DNA from: Icerya purchasi
Lineage: Eukaryota; Arthropoda; Insecta; Hemiptera; Monophlebidae
Reading direction: 5' to 3'
DNA length: 64,000 bases
NCBI GenBank assembly: GCA_039619475.1
Contig: CM077115.1
Location: forward strand, 598,015,643-598,079,642
In this document: piece after piece, positions 22,137 through 34,584 of the stretch
How the letters are laid out: each line of letters opens with the position of its first letter
Numbering within the stretch: position 1 is the first letter of the stretch
Notes under the pieces: model-generated
Told to the model about the DNA's origin: nothing
The model's database searches: none
What the model saw: the letters and a program-made list of their open reading frames with translations, nothing else
Translations under genes and position numbers: made by a program

Positions 22137-24985
22137 AAGGGTTGAAAGTTTCGTTAAGGAAATAACTTATGTTTTCGGTCTTGACAAATATCGATCTTTC
22201 CATCGATCATAACCGAAAAAAAAAATATTATTTTTGAAACTTTGGTTCCAATTTTTAAGATGGAAACCTAGATGTTCCAAAGTAAATAAATAAACAGGGA
22301 CGCACATTTTTTTAACCTTGTTCAAAATCTTGAACTACAATATATAAATTACAAGCGGGGCTACACATCATTTTTCAGAATTTTATGAATTTTTAGTAAA
22401 TTTCAAACAGTTTCGTTAAAAAAATGAAATACGGGTCTGTTCCCAAAAAATAGCGCTCTTTCCTATAATAATACACTTGACAAAAATTTTTTTTTTACAA
22501 AATTTCGAGCTTTCAGAGCTCCAAGCCACTAATTTTAAAGTTGGAAACTTAGATGTTCCAAACCAGAGAAATATACATGAATGCCCATATTTTCTACTTT
22601 CCTCAAAATTTTTAATTATAATACTCGCGTCACAAATCAATTCTCGCACTTTTTCGAACTTCCCGGCAAACTTTGAAAGTTCCATTAAGAAAATGAAATA
22701 CGGTTTCTTTCCCGACAGATAGCGATCCTTCCAACGGTATATAACATGCCTTAGAAAGAAAAAAAAATTTCTTCAAAATTTCGAATTTTCGGAGCCTTAA
22801 GGGTCCAATTTTAAAACTGGAAATCCAGATGTTATAAACTAGAGAAATTTAAAGGGATGCGCACGTTTTTAGCCGCGTTCAAAATTTTTAGTTGTAATAT
22901 TCGTGGAGCTACGGGAAAGACACAAAATTTTTTTTGTTTTTTTGAACTTTTCGGAACTTTGAAAGTTTCGTTAAGAAAATGAAATACGGTTCCGTTCCCG
23001 ACAAATAGCGATCTTTCTAATAATATATTATAAGCTCGGGCAAAAAAATATATTTTTTGAAAATTTTGAGCTTTCGGCGCCCAAAGGGTTTTATTTTAAA
23101 GCTAGAAACCTGGATGTTCAAAACTATAGAAATACACGTAAAGTTGCATATTTTCTACCTTGTTTCAAATTTATAGCTATAATACTCGCGTCGTAAAGAG
23201 GGGGCTACAAATTAGAGCTCGCGCTTTTTTGAACTTTCCCGAAACTTTTAAAATTTTGTTAAGAAGATAAATTACGGTTTCGTTCCTGACGAATAGCGAT
23301 CTTTCTAATAATATATCACAACCCGGAGAAAAAAATATTTATTTCCAAAATTTTGAGCTTTCGGTGCCCCGAGGGTCTAATTTTAGAACTGGAAACCTGG
23401 ATGTTTCGAACTAGAGAAATATACGTAGAAGCGCATATTTTTAACCGTGTGCAGAATTTTTAGCTGTAATATTTGCTTCGCTAAGGGGCTAACACGTCAT
23501 TTTTCGCGCTTTTTTGAACTTTTCGGCAACTTTGAAAGTTTTGTTAGGAAAATGAAATACGTTTTCGTTCCCGATAAATAGCGATATTTCTAATGATATA
23601 TCACAAACCCCAGAAAAAAAATATTTTTTTTCAAAATTTTGAATTTTTGGTGCCCCGCAGGTCTCATTCTAAAGTCGGGGAGCCGGTTGTTTTAAATTAG
23701 AAAAATATACGTAGAGACGCGTATTTTCTACCATGTTCCAAATTTGTAGCTATAATACTAGCGTCGCAAGGAGGGGGCTGCAAATTGGAGGTCACGCTTT
23801 TTTAAACTTTACGTCAACTTTGAAAGTTTTGTTAAGAAAAATAAATACAGTTTCGTTCCCGACATATACAGATCTTACTAATAATATATCACAAGCCCAG
23901 GAAAAAAAATATTTTTTTCCAAAATCTCGAGCTTTCGGCGCCCCGAGGGTGCAATTTTAAAGCTGGAAACTCGGATGTTCCAAATTAGAGAAATATACGT
24001 GGAAGCGCATATTTTTAACGGTGTTCAAAATTTCTATCGGTAATACTCGCGGCGCTAGGGGGAGGGGGGACACGTCACTTTTCGAGCCTTTTTGAACTTT
24101 TCGACAACTTAGAATTTTATGGTAAAGAAAATGATATAAGGTTTTGTTCCTGATAAATAGCGAACTTTCAAACAATATATTAATTGCCCGGAAAAAAAAA
24201 TATTTTTTTACAAAATTTAAAGCTTTCGAAGCCCAGGAGTTTTATTTCTAAAACTGGAGGTCTGGATATTCCAAATTACATAAATATACATGGAAGCACA
24301 TATTTTTAACTATGTTTAAAATTTTTTACTTTTATACTCGCAGCGCTAGGGGACACACAATTTTTTTCGACTTTTTGAATTTTACAGCAACTTTGAAAGT
24401 TTGGTTAAGAAAATTAAATTCGGTTTCGTTCTCGACTAATAGAGATCTTTCTAATGATATATCACAAGCCTGGAAAAAAAAATATTTTTTTCCAAAATCT
24501 CGAGCTTTCAGCGCCCCGGGGGTCCGATTTTAAAGCTGGAAACTCGGATGTTCCGAACTAGAGAAATATACGTGGAAGCGCATATTTTTAACCGTGTTCA
24601 AAATTTTTATTGGTAATATTCGCGTCGCTAAGGGGGGGACACGTCATTTTTCGCGCTTTTTTGAACTTTACGGCAACTTTAAATTTTTTGGTAAAGAAAA
24701 TGATATAAGGTTTTGTTCCTGATAAATAGCGATCTTCCAAACGATATATTACATGACCGCAAAAAAAAATATTTTTTTACAAAATTTTGAGCTTTCGTCG
24801 CCCCTGGGGTTTAGTTTTAAAGTTGGAAATCCGGATGTTTCAAACTAGAGAAATATACGGAGATGCGCGTATTTTTAGCCTCGTTGAAAATTTTTAGCTA
24901 CAATACTCGCGGCGCTAGGGGGGACACGTCATTTTTTGCGGTTTTTTGAACTTTTGGGCAACTTTACATAACTTTTGTAACCTAA
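22137..24985 (+). repeat. 287-bp tandem array, about 10 units
   Basis: The landmark AAATGAAATACGG and its variants occur at about 22159, 22421, 22691, 22978, 23265, 23550, 23838, 24128, 24410 and 24697. Spacings are 262, 270, 287, 287, 285, 288, 290, 282 and 287 bases. Each unit also has GAGCTTTCGG-CGCCCC, a TGGAAAC..GGATGTTCC box, AGAGAAATATACGTGGAAGC, and TACTCGCG-CGCTAGGGG. Units are diverged. The apparent 70-90-aa frames across it are shadows repeated every unit (23733-23960 and 24312-24533 end alike), not genes. Confidence 0.9.
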
Positions 24986-25334
24986 TTTTTTTATTTTATG
25001 AAAGTACTCCTGCATTGTAGTTTATATTTTGAATTTCAGCGTTATAAGTTTATCTAGTGACGAGTTATGATTTTTTAAGTGATTTTTGAGGTCGTTTTAT
25101 GTACCATATTATATATTCTTGACGGTTTTTTAGGTTTTTTGCCGCCCAGGGTAATCGGTCATCTTCAAGTTATAGATCGTTTTAAAGAGAATTTTAATTG
25201 TAATTTATGTTCCAAATTTGAAGTTTATAAGTCAAGCCGTTCGTGAATTATTGATTTTTATTTGATATTTTTGTCATTTGTGTACCATCTTATTAGGATT
25301 CCGTACATTATATGTATACGGAATCCTAAAAATT

Positions 25335-26710
25335 ATAGTATAATATACAATATTATTATATTTTGTTTTAAATATATGTTCACAAGTTTGGGATTTCTGG
25401 GCATGCTCAAAAGCTTTCTAAATAAAGTATACAAAATAATTTTCACTTTGCTTTTTCTTCGTGGGGGCATTTAAGTGTTAACGAAAATCCAAATGATATC
25501 GTAAAGTAATGTGATATCGATTAAAGTTTATTGTAGCAGGTGCGATTATTAGTGTAATTGTCTATTTCTGTTTTTAAAATCGACTAGCACAACATTATGG
25601 AGCTTAAATAGAATTTCATTCTTAAGACGAATATTTTTACCATTTTTAATTAATACCCTGTGAATAATAAAACACGATTATTTTATTAGTTCATTCATTT
25701 TTTTTTTTTGTAACAATCATCGTTTAATAAATTATAATAATACTTCTGCATGGATCGTCGGATTAGAGGAATTTCTTTTAATTAGCGCTTTTGCTGAATT
25801 GGCAAATCGTTTTCATTGCAATCCGCGGAAACGCAATTTGTTCTCTTTGTAATAGAAGAGCTTGGCTATTTACGCGAATAGTAGTGCAATCATGAAAACG
25901 TTTATAACGATAAGTAAATAAGAAATAATATTCGCAAACTGAGCTTAATTACGCTGCATAACAACAACATGACCGGGCAGCGAAGAGTAATTCAAATCTA
26001 CCCCCCCCCCTTCCCTGGAAGTAAACATAAAGAGTTTCGTTATTTCGTTTATATCTTAAATGCTAGAAATTTATTTATCTTTTTTCTTTTGGCTCGGTAT
26101 TTTAGCTAGTTTTCTAAATCGAAACATTTTAGCCAACTGCGAGTAAACCGATTTCAAAAAATTAAATTAATATGCTAATATTAATAATCTTTATAAATCG
26201 ATATAATTTCATAGCAACAACCCTTCAAGTCCGAGATAATCGTCTGAGTAAAATATGAATTTAGCATTCGAATGATTTGATCGTGTAATTCTGGGTTAAC
26301 CCAAAACCGTATGCTCAGTGGATCCTTTTCCGGTTCTGTGCATTCACCTAAATCTAAATGAAATAACATCGTTGCTTAAGTAGAACCGTCTTAGTCCAGT
26401 GTGCTTATTTTTCAGACGATTTTTCGCTGAATTCGTGACATGCGCGAACTCTGAATTAAGTATATCGATTCTGTTTAGTCGGTCCGTCAATTAAATTTTA
26501 CCGCATCCGTGTACAGACTTTAATCTTTACGCAAATTCCAATCTAACTCCATAAAATGTGAAGAACCTCGGCTTTTTTATCTGTCGATAATAAACTTATC
26601 CGTCATGCCGCGCAAGGCATATTAAACGGAATTACACGAAACATCTTAATATTATTATTAGGAAAAAAAAATTTCTTACAGTCATCCCAAGAATCACTTT
26701 TACTCGGGAA
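25335..26710. other. no gene seen
   Basis: AT-rich; the 62-aa frame at 26181-26369 on - is unrecognised. A C run lies at 26001-26010. Confidence 0.4.
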
Positions 26711-27249
26711 CGTAGTCAGTTAAGCATGATGTTTCAAGCACTGTAAGGATTCCGTGTGTTAAGTTAAAGATAACCCCATTTACATAAGTCTAAATTCAAA
26801 GCAAACATATTCAATTTTAAATTTGTAATATCATATATATGTATATATTTATCAACCAACATTCTCTTAAATGAGTATACCTTTTTTATACGTTCAAATG
26901 TGATTACGATTTTATTGTTTCTTTTTTTGAAATTTGTTAAAACCAATAAGGCTCTTCGTTAATGATTTCGCAACCCCTAAATTTGATCAGAAATCAATTT
27001 ATAGTTCACACTGAAGTTGTTACTTCGAAAGAATATCTGGAATTTATATACATAAATAAGTTATTTTTATTTCTAATAATAAAGCCATTCTGAATTATTT
27101 AAGCTCTACTGCCTTAATTTTTTGATTTTCGCTTCTGCAAAAAAGGAAAAACAAAATAATAATGGTTAATACAAACTCTGTTCTTATTAGTTGTTCTTTA
27201 TACATACTAAAGTACACGATGAATAGTTGAAAAAAATGTTCAAAAACAG

Positions 27250-27303
<54 letters not shown>
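27250..27303. repeat. (TA)n tract
   Basis: TA repeats with one ACA interruption, directly left of copy E. Confidence 0.95.
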
Positions 27304-27305
<2 letters not shown>

Positions 27306-27660
27306 TAATTACAACGTAATTCTTAGGCTACCCCCCATTCGAAAAAATGCCCCAATTTTATGTAACGTTTGTTATATTTTATAGGATTTTTGTTATTGTT
27401 ATTTAAAAAATGTCATAATTTTATGTAATGAAATATGTAACGAAAAATGTAACGAAAAAATGTCTTAATTTTATATAACGGAAGTTAAATGTTAGAATAG
27501 GATTTTTGTGGTTATGTTACTTTTTGTGTGTGTTGATGCCATTAAGAATTATCTTGTAAATTTTGATCATTTTATACAAAGTATAGAAGAGAAAGAGACA
27601 GAAATGAAAGCAAGAGGGGTCGAGGGGCACAGCCCCTTGCGAGGCCAAAATTACCGAGTT
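27304..27660 (+). mobile_element. TA-flanked element, copy E
   Basis: Simple reference copy of the family: TTAATTACAACGTAATTC at the left, then central AATGTAACGAAAA repeats. Next come GTATAGAAGAGAAAGAGACAG, GGGGCACAGCCCC and GAGGCCAAAATTACCGAGTT at the right. It is flanked by (TA)n on both sides and lies within REP-1 copy 2. No coding capacity. Confidence 0.9.
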
Positions 27661-28564
27661 TATATATATATATATATAATTTAGTAACTAACGAATAGCA
27701 ACTGTTTCATTGACATATCGCATGCTCGAAAAAAAAAAAAAAATTTTTCCAAAATTTCTCTACTTCCGAAGATGCGCATATTTTTTAACCTCGTTCAAAT
27801 TTGAGCGCTTTTTTGAATTTTTCCCGACTTTGGAAATTAAGGAAAATATAGTTTTTTATTCCGGCGCACACCTGGAAAAAAAAATGTTTTTTACAAAATT
27901 TCGAGCTTTCACTGACACCTAAGGGTTTAAATATGAAGTTGTCGGCTTGATCACGTTTATCCTGTAAAGCTGTCTCTCTTCTGCGCAAGTTTGAGATATA
28001 TTTTGGTTTCTTTAACATTTTTACTTACGCCATTACTTACATAAACATTCTTTTTTTTTTAATTTTTAATTTTTTCCCGGCTTTTCACCGGTGCGGATTT
28101 TTGATTTTATGAAAGAGTTTCTGCGTTTTAATATTTTGAATTTCATTTTTGACACCCCCAAGTGACACGAGTTACGAGTTTTTCTGACTTTTATTTTTTT
28201 TTCTTGGCCCAACTTTCGCTCTTTGGCCAGTTTTATTCCTTATCTTTATACATTCTCTCTTTTAATTATGATTATACAATAATATTATTTATTTTAATGA
28301 ACTGATTTTGAAATCGTTTTAAATTCCATATTATATATTCTTGACACGGTTTTTCCTTTTTTTTTTTTTTTTGCTGCCCAGCCCGGGGTAATTTATTATT
28401 ATTAAATTACGGATTGTCCCGAAGAGAGGATTTTGTGATTTATCTTCCAATTTCGATGTTTATACCTCAAGCTGTTCTTGAAGTACTGAACTGTATTTGA
28501 TATTTCTAAACTATCTTATTAGGGGATTCCGTATATTATATGTGTAATGAATGCTAAAAAATGT

Positions 28565-31500
28565 GAGTTGCCATTGCGGCATCAAGTCCACCAGCGAATG
28601 TCCTTTCCACGAAGATTGAACTTAATCAGTCACGCAAAAGTACGGCTACTGTTGATTACAGCTTATCTTTCCGTACATGTCATTAATAAACAGCGTTCTT
28701 CTCGTGAAGCTGGTGAACTGCTACTTCCAATTACACAAAATTATGCTTCCGCGCATTTACTCGATATATCCAAACTCTCTTTCCTATATTTCTTTTCCCC
28801 CGGCCGAGCGCAAATCTACAAGCCATCTCCGAACTAAACATAATGTCAGCACTTTCTCCTGCTAGCAGTGTCACCCCTCCATTCAATCCTTTACACGTTC
28901 TTTGAAGCAGCTCAAATAACAATCTTTCATCCTTCCACTGGTTGAATGTGCATTGATCACGAACTAATCTACACAAACGGATCCGCAGTAGGAGTATTTC
29001 GCATGACTGATCTATGTTTTAAAAGTGCATTACTAATTCTGTCAAATTCCACGATATGCATCGAAGCCTCGTAGCAAGATGGCGCGTATGATTACTTCGG
29101 TTCGTATAGAAACTCCTTCTTATACCGAAATTAAAGGAAACTCACTTATATGGCCGCAGAAGATGGTTCATAGCCTCCTTTAAACCTCATAAGTTGTCGG
29201 TGGTGTTACGAAAGGATTATACAACAGCAGCGAGCAACTTCAAGCGCACTAGATGGAGAGAAAGGCGAAAAATGTTTTCATACGAATACTTCACAGCATA
29301 CACTACTCTGTTGCTGGACATAAAACGTTTCACATTTTCAGTTTAGATATTCGATGCAATTTTCAAGATAGTATTTGCTCGAGTGTGCATGCAATAATAC
29401 AAATACTTCAACAGCTTTTTTTTATATAATCTTAATATATTTTATGTCGATATGAAATAGTATTTAGATAAAAGTATTTACATGTCTACTAAATAATATG
29501 AAAGAGGACTGTAAAGTCAGCTAATGCAATATAAATTTTATTGGGTTTATATAATAAAAATAAAAATCTAGACTTATTAATAAAATCAACCATCGCATTG
29601 AACCGAACAGGGGAAAAAAGGAGAGCGGATCTAACGTGAAATTCTCCTGTTCTGGGACCGATAACATCGGTAATTTTATTTCGCCGCGGATAACACATCG
29701 TTCTTTTTAAAACCCGGGAAAAGAAAAAATCGCGATAGCCTGTCTACCCTTGAATAAATAATATCCGCCGAAAACCTCTTTGATGTGTAAATATATATTT
29801 CGATTCCGTTGTACTTTCTGTATTTGATAAATATATACATATGTATATACATATATTTATTTATTTTAGGCCTTTAATTACACAGAGAAATCTATCATCC
29901 CGTTAATTGTAAATTATTAAATATAATCCCGAATACATAATAATAAGATATGCATAGTACTCTGTTTTCGGGTCTAAACAATTATCAACCGAGAGAGCTC
30001 CGTTTTTAGCTAGTGATCGTTTGGAAACATTACTACGTAGCTTAAATGTCATTTTAAAAACGAATTCAGCACAATAGGGGACAGAATAAAAAAGTATCTG
30101 TTTCGAGGGCGGTTCTTTTTGTTTCTTTTTACTTTTTCATTTTAAATTTTGAAATTTAAGAATTTTTTCGATAATTTATTTAAATTTCTGCCGTTAAAAG
30201 AAGAACATATTATTAGGGAGATTTTCGAATAATTTCGACCGGTGAATTTTTAAAATATTATTCTTCTAGAAGGAGAGATTCCTTTAATTTAATCAAAAAT
30301 AAAGTAACATTTCTTCTTACGGATTTAATAAAAAATACCAACAACGCAGAAATGAAAACTTTCAAAATTTATTTTTCAGTAATTTTTTTCTCTCAAAAAC
30401 ATGAAATAATTTTATGTGGTATTCCTTCGAGGAGTCGACGAGAGTTCGCCTTAATGCGCACTTAGTCACGTTCTGGCTACTTCTTTTTTATTCTGAAATA
30501 CGTTCGTTCATCGCTGAATTCGGCATTGCACACCGATAATCGAAAAAATTATGGGAAAAACTTTATTCCCAAACGCCACTTCCATCAATGTTCATTAGCA
30601 CGCTAATCGAATGAAAAATATAAGTCGAATTTGCGAATTTGCTCCACGTTAAAAACAAATTCTCTCGCTTTTGTTATGATAGCACTCTGCAAAGGAAATT
30701 TGATAGCTCGCTTGATGCAATAAAAGCTCGCTCTCTCCTATGGTAACGGGAAATATGTCGAATTTTCATCATCTGTTCCGATGTCGGTGCAATAAAAATC
30801 AACCGATAAAGTAAGAGCGACTAAATTTTCCTACACATCGCTTAATAAAAGTTCCACAATAACTCGAAGAAGTTTAAGAATAATTCGTAAATGCTTCCTA
30901 GCATTAAAGAGGAGAATATCGGAACATAACCCACGAATTTAAATAACCTTTAAAATTAGTATTAGTCGAGAACTAACGAAAGATATAAAACATGATGAAT
31001 TTTGACATATCGAAATTTACCACAAATAGAGCAGCTGTTTAATATACTTTGGATGAAAATCCCGTTTTAATCGTCGAAAGGAGAACTTTTTTTCTTTTCG
31101 AACTATGAAAAAAAAGCTATAGATATGTTCCTGCGATGAGGAACGATTTAATAACACGTGTAACAGGCGATAGTGCACGCTACCTGTACACCGTAACATA
31201 GCTCTGTGAAGCCTGTTTTGCAGCAACTAATGTGATATATGAAATGCGAAATGTGGAATGGGAAATGTGTTCTTTTCGACCATCTATTGCAGCGAGTTCG
31301 CTGAATGAGAAAATTCTAGTTCATGATTAAGTTAACGAATTACTTGTTTATCTTTTTTGCAATCGTTGTTTAATATTTTTAGTTTATTTTGAAATATGTG
31401 CCAGCGTAATAAACGTGTTTTTTACCTTTGATTCTTACCTTTTTTTAGAAGTGATTTTCATTATTTTTATTCATAATCTTTAACAATTTCAGTTAATTTT

Positions 31501-32095
31501 TCGACTTTTCCGTAATTCGTTAAACCTAACTAATAAATAATAACAATATACATTTAAGAAAATAAAATCGTAATGAAGGTTGCGGTAAATAAAGCAATCT
31601 GAATTTAATATAAAACACAACTAAATATTTAAATATAATGGTTGTTTTTTTGTTTTTTTGTTTTTTTTTTTGGCCTGAACAATGTTCATTTGTTAACGGC
31701 AATATACCGTGTTGACACCGTATAACTTTATAGCACATTTTGTTATTCGCGTTCGGCCTATTATTATGAATTAATAGCTTTGTGAGATATGTAAATATTT
31801 GAATTTTAAAAATTTTTAATAAAAAATACCGAAAAGCGTGAAATATGTTTTTTAAAATATTCGCTCAGTCGGTGATCATCCGAGCGAGGAACTATTTGTC
31901 CTTGTTCGCCTCGTCAGTCGTCTTGATACTAATTCTTACTACAATCAGTAGTATTGTATTTAAATGCACGATAATCGATTCTTATAAAAAACGCATTACT
32001 TATTTTACATTCCTCGCTGTAATCCTGGGATCTACGATGGTGTAGAGTCCCGCTGATTGCGCGCGACAAATGAATCGAATTTTGTTCATCGATCG
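28565..32095. other. no gene seen; GC-richer at 28.56-29.30 kb
   Basis: A 96-aa frame at 28547-28837 and an antisense 81-aa frame overlap; neither is recognisable. The rest is AT-rich. A 66-aa frame at 31845-32045 has two hydrophobic stretches but no other support for being a gene. Confidence 0.35.
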
Positions 32096-32102
32096 AAATT
32101 AA

Positions 32103-32710
32103 TTTTTTTTTTTTTAATTGGGCTCGTCAACCAAGGACCTTCACCCAGAAACAATTAAGGGAAAACGAAAGTTATATAGTGACGCGATCAACTATCTCGT
32201 TAATAAGAAGGAAACAATGGAGGGGATAATAAGTGTAGAAGGAAAAGACACAGGATATAACGAGCACAAAAAGGAGCAGGAAACCCCAGCCCAAGCAGGT
32301 AGGAATACAGAGCCGAACGCTCTAATGAAAGAAATGAACACTTAATAAACAACGTGGTCGGCGTTACAAACAACCGCATCATTGGAATGGAGAGGACAAC
32401 ACGGGATAGAGGCTAATGATTAGCGAAAGCGGGAGGAAGGCAGCAAGGAATGGTTAAAGCGCAAACGCACAATGGCAACAACAACAGAACGAGGAAGTGA
32501 AGGAAACAGAAGGAACCAAGGATTTGAAGGAAGATTGGGCTGAACGGACAGATAAAAATCAGAAAAGGAGGAAGGGTACATATTCGACCAAAATCTGAGA
32601 TGGAAATATTTACACAAAGGTAAGAGATTAGAGGATGGGATTTTTTTGAAGAAGAATGTAGAAGAAGCAGCAACTCGAACCAAAGAATTAGCCATCTCGT
32701 TACCGGAGAT
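32103..32710 (-). pseudogene. LINE-A RNase H end to 3' tail
   Basis: 5'-truncated copy on the - strand. It starts at GNEMANSLVRVAAS (from 32706), the end of RNase H with Asp of the GNExAD block replaced by Asn. It continues as a long frame with IPSSNLLPLCKYFHLRFWS, YPSSFSDFYLSVQPNLPS, NPWFLLFPSLPRSVVV and AIVRLRFNHS. It then shifts frame to CCPLHSNDAVVCNADHVVY. The 3' UTR ends GTTGACGAGCCCAATT followed by 14 A (T run on + at 32103-32116). This is the best-preserved C-terminal copy here and serves as the reference for the others. Confidence 0.85.
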
Positions 32711-32714
32711 GCCA

Positions 32715-34580
32715 ATTTATAAATAAATAGTAACAGTAATGTGATTATTATTTTCTTTTCCTGATAACGTTATTTTCCATCTTTGGGAAATTTTCATGTC
32801 TAGCCATTTGACGTGTTCATATATAATTTATTTGATCGTTTTAAAGTAATCATTTCCACACGTTTCTTCCTTAGCGGAACACATATCGAGAATTGGATGA
32901 AATGAAAAATTTGTAGATGATCATTATCGAGGGAAAACAAAGGTAAAGAGGAAGAATAAATAACTAGAAAGTGATAAATAAATTACAATTAAACTCTAAA
33001 TAGAAAAAAAAACTCGAGAATAAGTGTAAAAACTCTGCGTAATTATTTAATTGTTTTTTTTTTTTTTCGATGCGGCCGAAAATCGCGAGGCAATATTTAG
33101 CCATTACGAATTTAACCAGGAGAGAAAGGAAAATTCTCGTTAACTCCAATTTTATCAAAAAAAATGAAAAAAAAAAAAAAAAAAGTTACCATATCGTACT
33201 CGACGGTAATAAAATTAATATCAACTTCAGCGGAGAGATCTATTTAATTTCATAAATTCTATTAATATTGCATCTACTTGATAAGTAAACTAATAATGGT
33301 TTGCGCGTTATCAAAAACCCTTATTTGGCCTGATGTAATTGATGTAATTTGCAATTTTGAATCTACCATAAACCTCTTTTATAGGTGCTCCCCACACATT
33401 AAATCCGAGTATTTAATTGTTGCGCGGAAGAAAATTATTATATTTAGGGTTATAGATTAGATTTTCATCAGAATAAGTGATTTTAATTTTCCATCTCTCT
33501 AGTCTCGCGATAATGATACACGACTATTATGAGAAGTCATGATCGTAGTATTGTTTGAAAATTCACGCGATATAACATAATGGTTTTCAAGTATATCTGT
33601 TTGAAATTAGTACTTTTTTCGGCGTAGTTTAATTAATTTTGACTTGTGCCTTCCGTTGTTTTTTAATGGATATCGCGAGATGGCATGAGTTCGTGAAAGA
33701 TTGCGCTGCGGTACTGATTTCACTGCCGAAGTTGTACCTCGGGAATTCGGTAAATTTTTTATCTGTGGAGTTTAGAATCTTAAGAACTTCTCTTTTGCCG
33801 ATTACAATTTCAGGCGCCTATTGAGATTTTATTACTATCGTATCCGCATTATTCAGCTTCCTCGGAACCAGAGTGAACGGAGCTCCAGCAGTTCCTCTAA
33901 ACTCTCTCTTTTAAATTGGATCGAATTATTATACGTTCGGGTAGCATTTATTGTGTAAAGCGACAAGACGCTACAATGTGTCAGATGGACAACCGACAAT
34001 GACGCCGATTTTGCCACGTAGATGGAAAAAGAAGGTTAGGGCATTTCATTTTTGTCGGATGCGGACTGGCGCTCACATATTAATAGGCCAAGACAGCAAC
34101 CAGACGGGAGAAGTGTAAAGAATATTTCGGCTTGATTCGAGCCGCTGGAAAAGATTCCAACGGTTTTTATAGATACGCGCCGCCCTGTTCGAGATATCTT
34201 ATTTCCGAAAAGTTAATCTGCGGAAAAAACTGTCGCATTCAGCGGGCTACGCTGCTTCTAGACGGTGTCGAATGGCGGCCGTTCGGCAAAGAGAAAGCCT
34301 TTAAATCAACTTAGTCAGCAATTAGATCGGACACCGAGGGCTAACTTTTTCCGTCTCTCCCGCCGTATCCAGAGCTTTTACAGGCGAACGTAGCAGCCAG
34401 AGTTTGTCTCCAGCCTCGATAACTTTCTGCCAATCTACTAACTCATTCATAAACCTCCTTACTGTGACCTCTGCCTCTCCACACTTCTTCGACTAGTATT
34501 ACAAATAAATAAATAATAGTCCAACGTTGCGGTTACTCGATACGTTATATTTACGTTATACGAATTTACACATTCACTAT
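32715..34580. other. no gene seen
   Basis: Homopolymer-rich to 33.2 kb. 33630-34480 is less AT-rich, with 60-61-aa frames (33639-33824 and 34132-34314) that I do not recognise. It might be unique host DNA. Confidence 0.35.
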
Positions 34581-34584
34581 TCAC

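Larger units (their letters stand above)
20632..25329 (+). mobile_element. REP-1 composite repeat, copy 1
   Basis: A 4.7-kb repeat unit defined by comparison with copies at 26716-28560, 54325-54570 and 62838-63880. The left end is TCAGTCAAGCATGA...GCTGAGGATTCCGTATG (20637-20673). The core is an array of 287-bp units. The right region (24985-25292) holds CATATTATATATTCTTGACGG and GCCGCCCAGGGTAATCGG. It closes with a hairpin in which TTAGGATTCCGTA (25293-25305) faces its reverse complement (25317-25329). AGGATTCCGTAT is thus a candidate terminal inverted repeat. No transposase is seen. A LINE endonuclease fragment lies between left end and array. Classification unknown. Confidence 0.65.
26716..28560 (+). 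mobile_element. REP-1 copy 2
   Basis: Left end TCAGTTAAGCATGATG with AGGATTCCGTG (26746-26756). Array material is reduced to about 1.5 units (27715-27990). The right region at 28090-28520 includes CATATTATATATTCTTGAC and GCTGCCCAGCCCGGGG. The right end is GGATTCCGTATATTATATG (28524-28542), with a degenerate version of the closing hairpin. It is interrupted by a (TA)n tract and TA-flanked element copy E. Confidence 0.65.

Noticed and set aside
23733..24533. Two similar 73-75-aa frames ending in the same residues
   Set aside because: Same phase of two array units; no other unit keeps the frame and there is no coding pattern.
22137..24985. Could the regular repeats be a CRISPR array?
   Set aside because: The unit is about 287 bases and repeats along its whole length with no unique spacers, and the DNA is eukaryotic.
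31845..32045. 66-aa frame with two hydrophobic segments, possible small membrane protein
   Set aside because: AT-rich codons give hydrophobic residues by default; no homologue recognised and no promoter, splice or conservation evidence.
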